Of a stretch of DNA of 64,000 nt, positions 1 through 8,630 are shown piece by piece. Origin of the DNA: Terasakiella brassicae (GTDB taxonomy: Bacteria; Pseudomonadota; Alphaproteobacteria; Rhodospirillales; Terasakiellaceae); NCBI RefSeq assembly GCF_014641495.1, contig NZ_BMHV01000009.1:62001-126000 (forward strand), given 5' to 3'. The translations under genes and the position numbers were made by a program. The notes under the pieces are model-generated. The model was given only the letters and a program-made list of their open reading frames with translations. It ran no database searches and was not told where the DNA came from. Position 1 is the first letter of the stretch. The number at the start of each line of letters is the position of its first letter.

Positions 1-54
1 GCGGACCTGATTTTAAACGCTTTGCCCTATTTCAGCCGTAATGGTTTGAATAAT

Positions 55-69
55 ACGAATTGTATTCGT
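55..69. promoter_or_regulatory. small inverted repeat upstream of the DUF2946 gene
   Basis: Six-base arms ACGAAT and ATTCGT flank a TGT loop about 55 bases before the first gene. It is followed by a T-run near 73-79, so it could equally be a weak terminator of a gene lying to the left of the window or an operator. The sequence alone does not decide. Confidence 0.25.
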
Positions 70-122
70 CCTGTTTTTTTGATAGGTATATTAAAGTTTA
101 TAGTAGCTGGAATGTTTAGTCT

Positions 123-521
123 ATGAGTCACAAGCTGACAAAACTGATGAACGCGCTGCGTGTCGATATATCGGCACTGTTGCTGATTGCGTTCGTCTTT
201 CAGTTTGTCACGCCCGTTGTTGTTCTTGCCAGTGAATCACCTGCAATGGCTGAATTCGAATCGGCAATGCGCACCAGCATTTGCCGTGTTAATCTGGACA
301 ACGACCCGGACACGCCCAGCCATACAGACAATTTTGTCTGTGATTATTGCGTCCTTTGCCATCAGGATGCCACCCGGGATTTTGACCTCATTCTTCCCGA
401 AGTCGTACACTTCGACTTCCATATAGGTCCCCCCCAACTCAGCGAAGCAGTCGCATTCGGGCACCAGGCACTTTCGCATTACGCCCGCACGAAATCGCCG
501 CGCGCCCCTCCGCAAATATAA
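123..521 (+). CDS. DUF2946-like secreted/membrane-anchored protein
   Basis: A protein of 132 residues. A hydrophobic segment at about residues 18-37 looks like a signal peptide or anchor. A cysteine cluster follows (CDYCVLC, about residues 73-79), and the C-terminus ends in a RAPP-type motif. The hydrophobic start, CxxCxxC in the middle and RAPP end are the pattern of the DUF2946 family, small proteins often found beside copper or TonB-receptor genes. The cysteines suggest metal binding at the periplasmic face, which is inference. The gene stands alone and is closed by a terminator at 532-560. Its left-hand neighbour is outside the window, so a copper or TonB context cannot be checked. Function is unknown. 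Confidence 0.7.
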   Translation: MSHKLTKLMNALRVDISALLLIAFVFQFVTPVVVLASESPAMAEFESAMRTSICRVNLDNDPDTPSHTDNFVCDYCVLCHQDATRDFDLILPEVVHFDFHIGPPQLSEAVAFGHQALSHYARTKSPRAPPQI

Positions 522-531
522 GGTTTTTCGC

Positions 532-560
532 CCTCCCATAGGTGGGAGGCCCTTATTTTT
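532..560 (+). terminator. intrinsic terminator after the DUF2946 gene
   Basis: Seven-base perfect stem CCTCCCA/TGGGAGG with a TAGG loop, followed by CCCTTATTTTT. Confidence 0.75.
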
Positions 561-671
561 GCCACCTCAAAGGTACTTTCACCTATGTGATTTGTAAGAG
601 AGAGGGGTTTGATACCAACATTCCCCTCTTTTCTTGCCTCTTTTTGCAAACTGGTCCATTGTGCGCCCGTT

Positions 672-3176
672 ATGCAAATTGATACTTCTTCAGATGCCCG
701 TATTTCTGCGGTGCTTGGCCCTACAAATACCGGAAAAACCTATCTCGCCCTGGAACGTATGATGGCCCACGGCACCGGTATGATCGGCTTCCCTTTGCGC
801 CTTCTGGCGCGTGAAAACTACGATCGGGTCGTCAAAATAAAAGGGCCTGATCAAGTCGCCCTGATTACCGGCGAAGAAAAAATACTTCCCCCACATGCCC
901 GTTATTTTTTATGCACCGTCGAATCCATGCCTGTGGACCATACGGTTGATTTCCTCGCCATTGATGAAATTCAATTATGTGCAGACCCTGAACGCGGTCA
1001 TATTTTCACCGATCGCCTGATTAATGCCCGTGGGCAGGCCGAAACCATGTTTATGGGCTCGCAATCCATCGCCCCCTTGATCCGTCGTTTGATCCCTGAC
1101 GTCCAGTTTGATCAACGTCCCCGTTTTTCAAAACTGACCTATACCGGGTCAAAGAAAATTACCCGCCTGCCCAATCGTTCTGCCATTGTGGCGTTTTCTG
1201 CCTCCGAAGTGTACGCCATTGCCGAATTGATCAAACGTCAAAAAGGCGGGGCGGCTGTCGTCCTTGGTGCCCTCAGCCCACGCACCCGCAACGCACAGGT
1301 CGGACTGTATCAGGCAGGCGAGGTGGATTATATTATCGCCACAGACGCCATCGGTATGGGGTTGAACATGGATGTGGATCATGTCGCCTTTGCAGCCCTG
1401 TCCAAATTTGACGGACACCAGATGCGCAGACTGCAAGCCCCCGAACTGGCCCAAATCGCAGGACGGGCCGGACGTTACATGACAGATGGTACCTTCGGGG
1501 TGACGGCAGACTGCCCGCCCCTTGATCCTGAAATCATTGATCGGCTCGAATCCCATGAATTTGACAATATCGAACAGATTTACTGGCGCAATTCCCGCCT
1601 GCGTTTTACCTCGGTTGACACCTTGCAGATGGATTTGCGCCGCGCCCCACAAACACACGGATTGATCCGCCCGCGCATTCCCGAAGATGAAATCACGCTG
1701 GATTTTCTGTCCAAAAACCCGGATGTCATCAAATACGCCACACATCCCAAGGCCGTTAAGCTTTTGTGGGATGTTTGCCAAATTCCGGACTTTGCCAAGA
1801 CCTTGTCCGACAGTCACCCCCGCCTTTTGGGACAGATTTATCAACATCTTTCCACCCATAAAAATCTATTGCCAACCGATTGGGTTGCCGGACATGTCCA
1901 ACGTCTGGACCGTACAGACGGCGACATCGATACATTGACGCAACGCCTCGCCAGGATTCGAACCTGGACATATATTTCCCAGCGCAGCAAATGGCTGGTG
2001 GATCCACTTCATTGGCAAGATATCACCCGCCAAATTGAAGATAAAATATCCGATGCGCTGCATGAACAACTGACCAAACGGTTTGTTGATCGCCGGACCT
2101 CGGCTTTAATGAAAAAACTGAAAGACAAAGACGACCTGTTGGCAGCGGTGACCAAATCCGGGGACGTACTGGTCGAAGGTCATTTCGTCGGTCGCCTTGA
2201 AGGGTTTCATTTCGCCGCCGATGAAACCGACAACCCACATGCCAAGCGCGCCGTTAATGCCGCCGCCCTCAAAGCCTTGCGTCAGGAAATGGGTCGCCGG
2301 GTTGGCACGTTTGAAGATGAAAAAGACGAGGCTTTTAGCTTGCGTGACGATGGCTATGTTCTGTGGCGCGGCACACCTTGTGCCCGCCTTTATAAAGGCA
2401 GCGATGCCTTAAGCCCGCGCTTGGAGACCTTGGCATTCGATCTGATCGAAGACAGTTTGCGGGGTCGTGTCAGAAACCGCCTCACCAAATGGCTTGATCA
2501 TTATATCAAACGCACCCTAAAACCGTTATTGGATTTGGAAAAAGCCAAACTGAACGGACCGGCGCGTGGTGTTATCTTCCAGTTGCGCGAAGGTCTGGGC
2601 ACCTTGGCACGTAAGCAGGCCCGTGACCTGATCCGCGATATCGAAAGCAAAGACCGTAAAACCCTGCGCAAATACGGTGTGGTTATCGCCCGGCACAGTA
2701 TCTATTGCCCAAAACTGTTAAAGGCCGCTGCTGTGCGATTGCGTGCCGATTTATGGACCCTCTATCACCAACCCGACATTGCCCCGTTTTATCCCGCCAG
2801 CGGCCTGATGTCCTTTGAGGCCCAACCCGATACCCCGCGCCTGTTTTATGAACAGATCGGTTATCAAATGTACGGCACCCGCTGTTTGCGTGTCGATATG
2901 GCCGAACGCATTGCGGAATTGGCATGGGAAAAAACAAAAAAGGGATCAACAGATATCAATGCGGATTTCACCAGCTTGGCGGGCTGTTCTGCCACTGTTA
3001 TGTCCGATATTTTACGGCGCATGGGATATGATATTGAAAAATCCGCTGACACCCTTAAAGTCCAACGCAAGAAAGCCCATATAAAGAAAAAGACAAAGGC
3101 GAAGTCTGCACATCAAAAAACGGTTCGGATCGACCCGGATTCGCCTTTTGCCCAACTTAAAGACTGGAAGAAATGA
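672..3176 (+). CDS. Suv3-like superfamily 2 ATP-dependent RNA helicase
   Basis: Predicted ATP-dependent RNA helicase of the type related to mitochondrial Suv3, a helicase that acts in RNA turnover. From this start the Walker A motif GPTNTGKT lies at about residues 16-23, the DEIQ motif II near 98, and the motif VI region QIAGRAGRY near 260. A long C-terminal part ends in a lysine-rich tail, typical of the alphaproteobacterial members. The ATG at 672 was chosen because relatives start just before Walker A; a TTG at 609 would add 21 residues but sits only one base behind a purine-rich tract. The stop overlaps the next gene by four bases (ATGA), so the two are translationally coupled. Confidence 0.88.
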   Translation: MQIDTSSDARISAVLGPTNTGKTYLALERMMAHGTGMIGFPLRLLARENYDRVVKIKGPDQVALITGEEKILPPHARYFLCTVESMPVDHTVDFLAIDEIQLCADPERGHIFTDRLINARGQAETMFMGSQSIAPLIRRLIPDVQFDQRPRFSKLTYTGSKKITRLPNRSAIVAFSASEVYAIAELIKRQKGGAAVVLGALSPRTRNAQVGLYQAGEVDYIIATDAIGMGLNMDVDHVAFAALSKFDGHQMRRLQAPELAQIAGRAGRYMTDGTFGVTADCPPLDPEIIDRLESHEFDNIEQIYWRNSRLRFTSVDTLQMDLRRAPQTHGLIRPRIPEDEITLDFLSKNPDVIKYATHPKAVKLLWDVCQIPDFAKTLSDSHPRLLGQIYQHLSTHKNLLPTDWVAGHVQRLDRTDGDIDTLTQRLARIRTWTYISQRSKWLVDPLHWQDITRQIEDKISDALHEQLTKRFVDRRTSALMKKLKDKDDLLAAVTKSGDVLVEGHFVGRLEGFHFAADETDNPHAKRAVNAAALKALRQEMGRRVGTFEDEKDEAFSLRDDGYVLWRGTPCARLYKGSDALSPRLETLAFDLIEDSLRGRVRNRLTKWLDHYIKRTLKPLLDLEKAKLNGPARGVIFQLREGLGTLARKQARDLIRDIESKDRKTLRKYGVVIARHSIYCPKLLKAAAVRLRADLWTLYHQPDIAPFYPASGLMSFEAQPDTPRLFYEQIGYQMYGTRCLRVDMAERIAELAWEKTKKGSTDINADFTSLAGCSATVMSDILRRMGYDIEKSADTLKVQRKKAHIKKKTKAKSAHQKTVRIDPDSPFAQLKDWKK

Positions 3177-3553
3177 CAGAAACACTACGTGTTGATAAAT
3201 GGCTTTGGCAGGCACGTTTTTTCAAAAGCCGCACCTTGGCCGCAAAATTTGTTTCCGGTGGTAAATTGCGTGTCAACGGCACCGCCATTTCCAAGGCCCA
3301 CTATATGTTAAAACCCGATGATGTGCTGACATTCCCGTTGGGCCCTTATATTCGGCTGATTAAAGTCATCAAAATGGGAGAGCGGCGTGGCCCGGCACCC
3401 GAGGCCCGCACCCTTTACGAAGACTTGGACCCGCCCCAACCCAAACCAAAAATCGACAAACCCGCCAAAGTCGGTGAACGCGATGCAGGTGCCGGTCGCC
3501 CAACCAAACGCGAACGCCGCCAGATGGATAAGTGGCTGGCCGAAGCGGAATAG
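3173..3553 (+). CDS. hslR: S4-domain RNA-binding protein (Hsp15-like)
   Basis: A protein of 126 residues. The N-terminal S4 domain (about residues 5-65, beginning LRVDKWLWQARFFKSR) matches heat shock protein 15, which binds 50S subunits carrying stalled nascent chain-tRNA in E. coli. The C-terminal 50 residues are basic and proline-rich and end in a helical stretch. It overlaps the helicase stop by four bases, so both RNA-binding proteins are probably made from one transcript. The link between helicase and S4 protein recurs in alphaproteobacteria, as far as I know the group. Confidence 0.88.
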   Translation: MTETLRVDKWLWQARFFKSRTLAAKFVSGGKLRVNGTAISKAHYMLKPDDVLTFPLGPYIRLIKVIKMGERRGPAPEARTLYEDLDPPQPKPKIDKPAKVGERDAGAGRPTKRERRQMDKWLAEAE

Positions 3554-3574
3554 TCCCATCACGCGAGGCGGGCG

Positions 3575-3781
3575 CTATTTCCCGTCTTCTTCTTCGTTCT
3601 TTGTTTTAATACGAAAATAAATCGCCCCGGCAATCACAAGCACCCAAAGACTTATGCCGAACAGGCCGAGGCGTGCATCGGGGTCTTTTTCCAATACAAA
3701 TATGGAAAAAACCACACCTAACAAAAAGATGATCAGCGCAAAAACTGCCAAATCTGCTTTAAAATTCGGATTTTGTCTCAT
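3575..3781 (-). CDS. small two-helix membrane protein, unknown
   Basis: A protein of 68 residues with two hydrophobic segments (about 10-29 and 40-58), a short charged loop EKDPDAR between them and a charged tail KTKNEEEDGK. It is convergent with the S4 gene (21-base gap) and 15 bases downstream of the methyltransferase gene on the same strand, so probably in its operon. No family was recognised. Confidence 0.6.
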   Translation of the reverse strand: MRQNPNFKADLAVFALIIFLLGVVFSIFVLEKDPDARLGLFGISLWVLVIAGAIYFRIKTKNEEEDGK

Positions 3782-3796
3782 GGGTCCGGTATAACT

Positions 3797-4399
3797 TCAC
3801 TGGCGCTGAAAAACCAATGAAAAATTGTTTGCAGGCATCTCAACGACCTCTTGCAATGCAAGACCGTTTTTACGGGCCTCGGCATCAACCTCGCTGATAT
3901 CGCGCACTGCGAAACGGGGATCTTTCTCTTTCAGCCAATATTCAAATTCCATATTGCTGGGGGCGGTATGTTCCCCATTTCGCCGATAAGGCCCGTATAG
4001 ATACAGAAAACCGCCTTGCCGGATCAACGTCCCGGCTTTTTTCATTAACCCGATGGTCGCCTCCCACGCACTGATATGCACCATATTGATACATATCAGT
4101 GCATCCAATTCATTTTGGGGCCAATTGTCCTCTATTGTGGTATCCAACGACAAAGGGGGAAGAATATTTTCAAGTGCGTGATGATCCACCCAGCCCTGAA
4201 TACTTTTCAGACAAGCCGGATCAAGATCACTGGGTTGCCAAACCAGCCCCGGATAATGTTGTGCAAAATGAACAACATGCTCGCCGCTGCCGCTTGCAAT
4301 CTCCAAAACGCGTCCCGTATCGGGTAAAAACCGTTTTAGGACGGCTAAAATCGGACCCCGATTACGTGCAGTTGCGGGATAATTCAAACGGTGTGGCAT
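3797..4399 (-). CDS. DUF938-family class I SAM-dependent methyltransferase
   Basis: About 200 residues. After an N-terminal segment with ATARNRGPIL, motif I reads VLEIASGSGEHVVHF, the glycine-rich SAM-binding loop, and the acidic post-I residue follows in QPSDLDP. This layout is typical of the DUF938 group, whose substrate is not established. The ATG at 4399 is preferred: it has a GGAG Shine-Dalgarno about eight bases upstream, and the conserved N-terminus begins there; a TTG at 4453 would extend it by 18 residues. It is divergent from fdxA. Confidence 0.82.
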   Translation of the reverse strand: MPHRLNYPATARNRGPILAVLKRFLPDTGRVLEIASGSGEHVVHFAQHYPGLVWQPSDLDPACLKSIQGWVDHHALENILPPLSLDTTIEDNWPQNELDALICINMVHISAWEATIGLMKKAGTLIRQGGFLYLYGPYRRNGEHTAPSNMEFEYWLKEKDPRFAVRDISEVDAEARKNGLALQEVVEMPANNFSLVFQRQ

Positions 4400-4672
4400 T
4401 GGGGGAAGCTCCTTCTTTTTCAATAAGGTAGGAACTTTTACTTGGAGATGCAATGTTGTGATTGATTTTCACTCACACTCTGGATGCAAAAAAACGGGTA
4501 TCCACAATATTCATATGGTTGCTGTCTCCAAAGGATTGTGCTACCTCAATTCAACTATTTTGGGGTATGAGCCGATCATGTCCTTTGGGGAAGAAGATAT
4601 TAACGATTCGCTTTGTCCGCACGATTCGACAAACGGTTAAACCGGCCAAGCGATCAAAAAACGGAGATTCAA

Positions 4673-5008
4673 ATGACCTACGTTGTCGTGGAAAACTGTA
4701 TTAAATGTAAATACACCGACTGTGTCGAGGTCTGCCCGGTTGACTGTTTCTACGAAGGTGAAAACACCTTGGTAATCAACCCGGACGAATGTATTGATTG
4801 CGGCGTATGCGAACCGGAATGCCCGGCAGAAGCGATCTTGCCGGATACCGAAGACGGCATTGAAGACTGGCTGGAAATTAACCAGAAATTCGCAGAAGTC
4901 TGGCCGAACATCACAGCCAAGAAAGACCCGATGGAAAATGCCGATGCGGAAAATGGTCGCGCCGGTAAAAAAGCGGAACTGAGCGAAAACCCGGGCGCAG
5001 GCGACTGA
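4673..5008 (+). CDS. fdxA: seven-iron (3Fe-4S/4Fe-4S) ferredoxin FdxA
   Basis: A low-potential electron carrier of 111 residues. Cysteines at 9, 12, 17, 21, 25 and 40, 43, 46, 50 match the Azotobacter ferredoxin I arrangement, in which one set holds a 3Fe-4S cluster and the other a 4Fe-4S cluster. The C-terminal 50 residues are acidic and lack cysteine. The start is fixed by a GGAG ribosome site (ACGGAGATTCAA). A terminator follows at 5050-5080, and the CarD regulator gene lies next on the same strand, an order conserved in alphaproteobacteria. The redox partner is not shown here, though a ferredoxin-NADP reductase is encoded at 60.8 kb. Confidence 0.93.
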   Translation: MTYVVVENCIKCKYTDCVEVCPVDCFYEGENTLVINPDECIDCGVCEPECPAEAILPDTEDGIEDWLEINQKFAEVWPNITAKKDPMENADAENGRAGKKAELSENPGAGD

Positions 5009-5049
5009 GCCAAGCACCTGTAATCTTTTACAGTTTCAGATTTCAAAGA

Positions 5050-5080
5050 CCTGCTTCTTCAGGAAAGAAGCGGGTTTTTG
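5050..5080 (+). terminator. fdxA terminator
   Basis: Ten-pair stem (CCTGCTTCTT with AAGAAGCGGG, one wobble) with a CAGGA loop, followed by five T. Confidence 0.75.
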
Positions 5081-5143
5081 TCATGTTTTTGTAACTTAGG
5101 TCTGTTTTTTTGACCAATCTTGTGGTATAACCATTGCCAACAG

Positions 5144-5169
5144 CCGGTTCCGTGCGGAGCCGGTTTTTG
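5144..5169 (+). terminator. terminator-like hairpin in the carD leader (first of two)
   Basis: A nine-pair stem, CCGGTTCCG with CGGAGCCGG (one G-U pair) around TG, runs straight into GTTTTTG. It lies 185 bases before carD. An extended -10-like TGTGGTATAAC sits just upstream at about 5121-5131 with no good -35. It may mark a short attenuated transcript or a small RNA end. Confidence 0.5.
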
Positions 5170-5242
5170 ACCGTCCAGAGTCTTATATCCCTGTCAAACT
5201 TTATGATGCTCAGGGCGGCCAACCAACCAAATATAGACAACC

Positions 5243-5290
5243 CGTTGTCATGTCGGCCCCTTCTGCTTAACCAAGCGGACGGTTTTTTTT
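5243..5290 (+). terminator. terminator-like hairpin in the carD leader (second of two)
   Basis: Seven-pair stem TCTGCTT/AAGCGGA (one wobble) with loop AACC, flanked by a possible outer CCGT/ACGG pairing, then eight T at 5283-5290. It is 64 bases upstream of the carD start and downstream of the fdxA terminator. Apart from these two hairpins nothing else is evident in the 346-base fdxA-carD gap. Confidence 0.5.
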
Positions 5291-5354
5291 GTCGCCGAAT
5301 TTGGGTTCCCCCCACCTGATGGGCTGTCTGTGTAAAGAGTAAGAGAGATAAGAA

Positions 5355-5861
5355 ATGGCTCAAAACCTACCGTTCGATTCTGGCGATTTTGTCGTATATC
5401 CGACTCATGGCGTTGGCCGCGTTGTGGGCGTTGAAACTCAGGAAATCGGTGGTCACGAACTCCAGTTATTTGTGATTACATTTGAACATGAACGCATGAC
5501 GTTACGCGTCCCTGTCGGCAAAATCAAAGCCGCAGGCTTACGTAAACTCAGCTCCGGTAAAATCATGGAAACAGCAATGACCACGCTGAAAGGCAAAGCC
5601 AAAGTCAAGCGCACCATGTGGAGCCGCCGTGCACAGGAATATGAAGCAAAGATCAACTCCGGCGATCCGGTTTTGATTGCAGAAGTTGTTCGCGATCTTT
5701 ATCGCAACGTCGGTCAACCTGACCAGTCTTTCTCCGAGCGCCAAATTTATGAAGCTGCGTTGGAGCGATTGGCCCATGAAGTTGCAGCCGTTGAAAACAT
5801 CGACAAAGATGCGGCAACCGAAAAGCTGGAAGACGTCCTTCAAAAAGAAAAAGCCGCTTAA
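5355..5861 (+). CDS. carD: CarD/CdnL-family transcription regulator
   Basis: A protein of 168 residues that begins with the CarD RNA-polymerase-interacting domain (about residues 8-65, FDSGDFVVYPTHGVGRVVG) and continues into a basic helical DNA-contacting region (about 70-165, with KVKRTMWSRRAQEYEAKI). Family members bind the RNA polymerase beta subunit and stabilise open complexes, notably at rRNA promoters. The start has the purine-rich AAGAGAGATAAGAA upstream. The gene is preceded by an unusual leader with two terminator-like hairpins and closed by a strong terminator at 5886-5925. Confidence 0.92.
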   Translation: MAQNLPFDSGDFVVYPTHGVGRVVGVETQEIGGHELQLFVITFEHERMTLRVPVGKIKAAGLRKLSSGKIMETAMTTLKGKAKVKRTMWSRRAQEYEAKINSGDPVLIAEVVRDLYRNVGQPDQSFSERQIYEAALERLAHEVAAVENIDKDAATEKLEDVLQKEKAA

Positions 5862-5885
5862 GCTTTACTTGCATATGACTTTATG

Positions 5886-5925
5886 AAAAGGCAGGATAGA
5901 TTATAAATCTTCCTGCCTTTTCCTA
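5886..5925 (+). terminator. carD terminator
   Basis: Eleven-pair perfect stem (AAAAGGCAGGA with TCCTGCCTTTT) around an A/T-rich loop. Confidence 0.8.
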
Positions 5926-5943
5926 TAGATAAAAGGGACGTGT

Positions 5944-6744
5944 ATGTCGCAAGACGGTAAATTTGCGAAGCTGACAGGTAAAAAACGGATTTGGGCTGTT
6001 GGTGCCATTCATGGTGAAGTCGACAAACTGAAAGCCCTTCATGGTCAATTGGCCAATCATTTCCTGCCCGGTGATGCCCTGATTTATTGCGGTAACATTC
6101 TGGGGCGTGGTCCCGATGTTGCCGGAACATTGAATGAAGTTTTAAATTTCCGCCGTCTTGTTATTTTACAGGAAGGTGCCGAAACCGATGACGTTGTTTT
6201 CCTGCGCGGCTGTCAGGAAGAAATGCTTTATAAAATGCGCCAGCTTCCCTTTGCCCGTGAACCGGAAGAAGTGTTGGAATGGATGTATAATCAGGGTGTA
6301 GAAAGCACCCTTCAGGCCTATCACACCTCCTGCGCAGAAGGGATCAAGGCTGCAAAAGGCGGCATGAGCGCCTTATCAGCCTGGACCAATGCGTTAAAAG
6401 AAACCATGCGCACGATGGATGGCCATGAACAATATATGGATGCCTTGAAACGGGCCGCCTATAGCGATGATAAAAAACTGTTGTTCGTCAACGCTAATGT
6501 TGTACCCGATATGCCGCTGGACGCGCAAACCGATGCTTTTTGGTGGGGCACGCAAGAATTTCGTGAACTAGACCACCCCTACAGCGGGTTTGAACGCACG
6601 GTCCGGGGCTATGACCACCGCCAAGGCGGTTTTCATATGGCCAAACACCAGCTTTGCATTGATAGCGGTTGCGGATTTGGCGGCAAGCTGAGCGGTGTCT
6701 GCTTTGAAGAAAACGGCGCCCTTGTGGAACGGATTGACGTTTAA
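5944..6744 (+). CDS. calcineurin-like phosphoesterase fold with degenerate active site (probable pseudoenzyme)
   Basis: A protein of 266 residues that follows the layout of PPP/ApaH-type metallophosphoesterases but with altered metal ligands. GDxHG has become AVGAIHGE (Asp lost, His kept); GDxxDRG has become CGNILGRGPD (both Asp lost, Arg kept); GNHE has become RGCQEE; HAG has become NANV near VVPDMPL; the C-terminal IDxG-GG element is kept as IDSGCGFGGKL. Inference: the fold is kept for binding or regulation while catalysis is probably lost. The start has AAGGGA seven bases upstream. It follows carD on the same strand after a terminator. The stop overlaps the convergent ABC-F gene in a shared TTAA. 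Confidence 0.7.
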   Translation: MSQDGKFAKLTGKKRIWAVGAIHGEVDKLKALHGQLANHFLPGDALIYCGNILGRGPDVAGTLNEVLNFRRLVILQEGAETDDVVFLRGCQEEMLYKMRQLPFAREPEEVLEWMYNQGVESTLQAYHTSCAEGIKAAKGGMSALSAWTNALKETMRTMDGHEQYMDALKRAAYSDDKKLLFVNANVVPDMPLDAQTDAFWWGTQEFRELDHPYSGFERTVRGYDHRQGGFHMAKHQLCIDSGCGFGGKLSGVCFEENGALVERIDV

Positions 6745-8540
6745 CCTGCCGATAATTCTTCCTGCAACATTTCCAGTTCCAGCCAGCGTTCTTCACAAGC
6801 CTCCAGTTCGGCTTGAACCACGCTTAGATCATCACTGGTTTTTTGGAATTTATCCGGGCTTTTGGCAAATAAATCCGGGTCCGCCATTGCGCGTTCCAAC
6901 TGTTCTTTCTCAGCCGTCAGTTTTTCCATCTTTTGCGGCAACATATCCAGTTCGCGCTGATCTTTATAACTGAGCTTGGCTTTCGTCTTTTTCGGTTGTT
7001 CTTTTGGTTTTTCTGCTGATTTCGCCTTTGCCTCTGTCACCGCTTTATCATCGGGGCGTTGGCGCAAATAATCTTCATACCCACCGGGGTATTCCTGCAC
7101 ATTTCCATTGCCTTCCACTGCAATGGTCGATGTCACAACCCGGTCCAGAAAATCCCGGTCGTGACTGACCAGCAACAAGGTGCCGTCATATTCAGATAGT
7201 ACTTCCTGCAACAGGTCCAGCGTTTCCATATCCAGATCGTTGGTCGGTTCATCCAAGACAAGGAAATTGGTCGGACTTGCCAAAAGCTTCGCCAGCATCA
7301 GGCGGTTTTTCTCCCCACCGGATAAGGCATGGATGGGTTGGCGGGCTTGACGTTCTTCAAACAGAAAATCACGCATATAAGTCACGACATGCTTGGGTTG
7401 ATCATGCACAATGATCTGATCCCCGCCCATATCGGCCAAATAATCCCACGGTGTCACATCTTTGGGCAAATTGTCGCGTTTCTGATCAAAATAAGCCGCT
7501 GTCAAATTGGTCCCGATACGAATATCGCCACTGTCAGGCTGTAATTGTCCCGTCAGCATTTTTAACAAAGTTGTTTTCCCCGCCCCGTTCGGGCCAATTA
7601 AACCGATTTTGTCACCGCGCATCACACGAATGGAAAAATCTTTGGCGATAATTTTGTCGCCAAAGGCCTTGGAAATTCCCTTGGCTTCAATCACCAACTT
7701 ACCGGAGCTTTCCCCACTATCGACTTTTAAATTCACCGTCCCTTGCACCTGAACGCGGGTGGCTTTTTGTTCACGCAGATCAGCCAGTTTGCGCACGCGT
7801 CGCATATTACGTTTGCGCCGCGCTGTGACGCCTTTCAACATATAACGTTCTTCTTCGGCAATCTGGATATTGATGCGGGTCAGTTCTTTTTCCTCATCCG
7901 CCAGAACCTGTTCAACCCATTCGTCAAAAAATTCATATCCCTGATCCGTCCTGCGTATTTTTGAACGATCCAGCCACAATAATTGACGGGACAGTTTACG
8001 TAAAAACGTCCGGTCGTGACTGATCATCATCATCGCGCCCCGGAAAGACTGCAATTCTTCTTCCAGCCATTCAATCGTCGGTAAATCAAGGTGGTTTGTC
8101 GGCTCGTCCAGCAGCAAAATGTCCGGTTCGGAAACCAGCGCACGGGCAATGGCAGCGCGTCGCCCCTCTCCACCCGATAATGTGGAGGTATCACGCGCCC
8201 CGTCCAGTTGCATGGCTTCCAGACAAATATCCACCCGGTGATATTCATCTTCATGGCGCAAACCCGCATGAACATAATCATGGACACTGACGCCTTCGGG
8301 CATGACGGGGTCTTGCGGCAGATAGGAAACGGTTACGCCGGGTTGGACAAACCGTTCGCCGTCATCGACTTCAACCAAGCCGGCGATAACTTTCATCAAG
8401 GTTGACTTACCCGAACCATTGCGCCCGACCAGACAGATACGATCCCCCGGTTGAACAGCACATTCCACCCCTTCAAAGACAGGACGACCGCCAAAGGTTA
8501 CATGTACATCGCGAAGTGTGAGAAGCGGAGGGAGCGCCAT
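6741..8540 (-). CDS. uup: ABC-F family ATPase, Uup-like
   Basis: A soluble protein of 599 residues with two ATP-binding cassettes and no membrane domain. Cassette 1 has GRNGSGKS near residue 39, LSGGEGRRAA and LLDEPTNHLDL; cassette 2 has GPNGAGKT near 318, LSGGEKNRL and VLDEPTNDLDM. A linker lies between them. The C-terminal 80 residues are a charged coiled coil beginning after the lysine-rich KEQPKKTKAK, which favours Uup over EttA or YheS. Uup proteins bind DNA or ribosomes and affect transposon excision and ribosome assembly. The start has AAGGATT upstream. It is convergent with the phosphoesterase-like gene. Confidence 0.88.
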   Translation of the reverse strand: MALPPLLTLRDVHVTFGGRPVFEGVECAVQPGDRICLVGRNGSGKSTLMKVIAGLVEVDDGERFVQPGVTVSYLPQDPVMPEGVSVHDYVHAGLRHEDEYHRVDICLEAMQLDGARDTSTLSGGEGRRAAIARALVSEPDILLLDEPTNHLDLPTIEWLEEELQSFRGAMMMISHDRTFLRKLSRQLLWLDRSKIRRTDQGYEFFDEWVEQVLADEEKELTRINIQIAEEERYMLKGVTARRKRNMRRVRKLADLREQKATRVQVQGTVNLKVDSGESSGKLVIEAKGISKAFGDKIIAKDFSIRVMRGDKIGLIGPNGAGKTTLLKMLTGQLQPDSGDIRIGTNLTAAYFDQKRDNLPKDVTPWDYLADMGGDQIIVHDQPKHVVTYMRDFLFEERQARQPIHALSGGEKNRLMLAKLLASPTNFLVLDEPTNDLDMETLDLLQEVLSEYDGTLLLVSHDRDFLDRVVTSTIAVEGNGNVQEYPGGYEDYLRQRPDDKAVTEAKAKSAEKPKEQPKKTKAKLSYKDQRELDMLPQKMEKLTAEKEQLERAMADPDLFAKSPDKFQKTSDDLSVVQAELEACEERWLELEMLQEELSAG

Positions 8541-8630
8541 CGGGAATCCTTAAAATGCCAGCAAGAATGCGGATATTCGAAAGCGCCGTTTTACAGTATT
8601 CGCTCAAATTACGAAATGATGAATTGCATA

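Noticed and set aside
609-671. TTG at 609 as the helicase start
   Set aside because: It lies one base from the purine-rich tract, and family members begin just before the Walker A motif, which favours the ATG at 672.
1149-1859. Long open frame on the minus strand inside the helicase gene
   Set aside because: It is antisense to a well-conserved helicase and has no motif or ribosome site of its own.
4454-4672. Short open frames between the DUF938 gene and fdxA
   Set aside because: No ribosome sites, no family resemblance, and the longest one runs into fdxA in its own frame as an unsupported extension.
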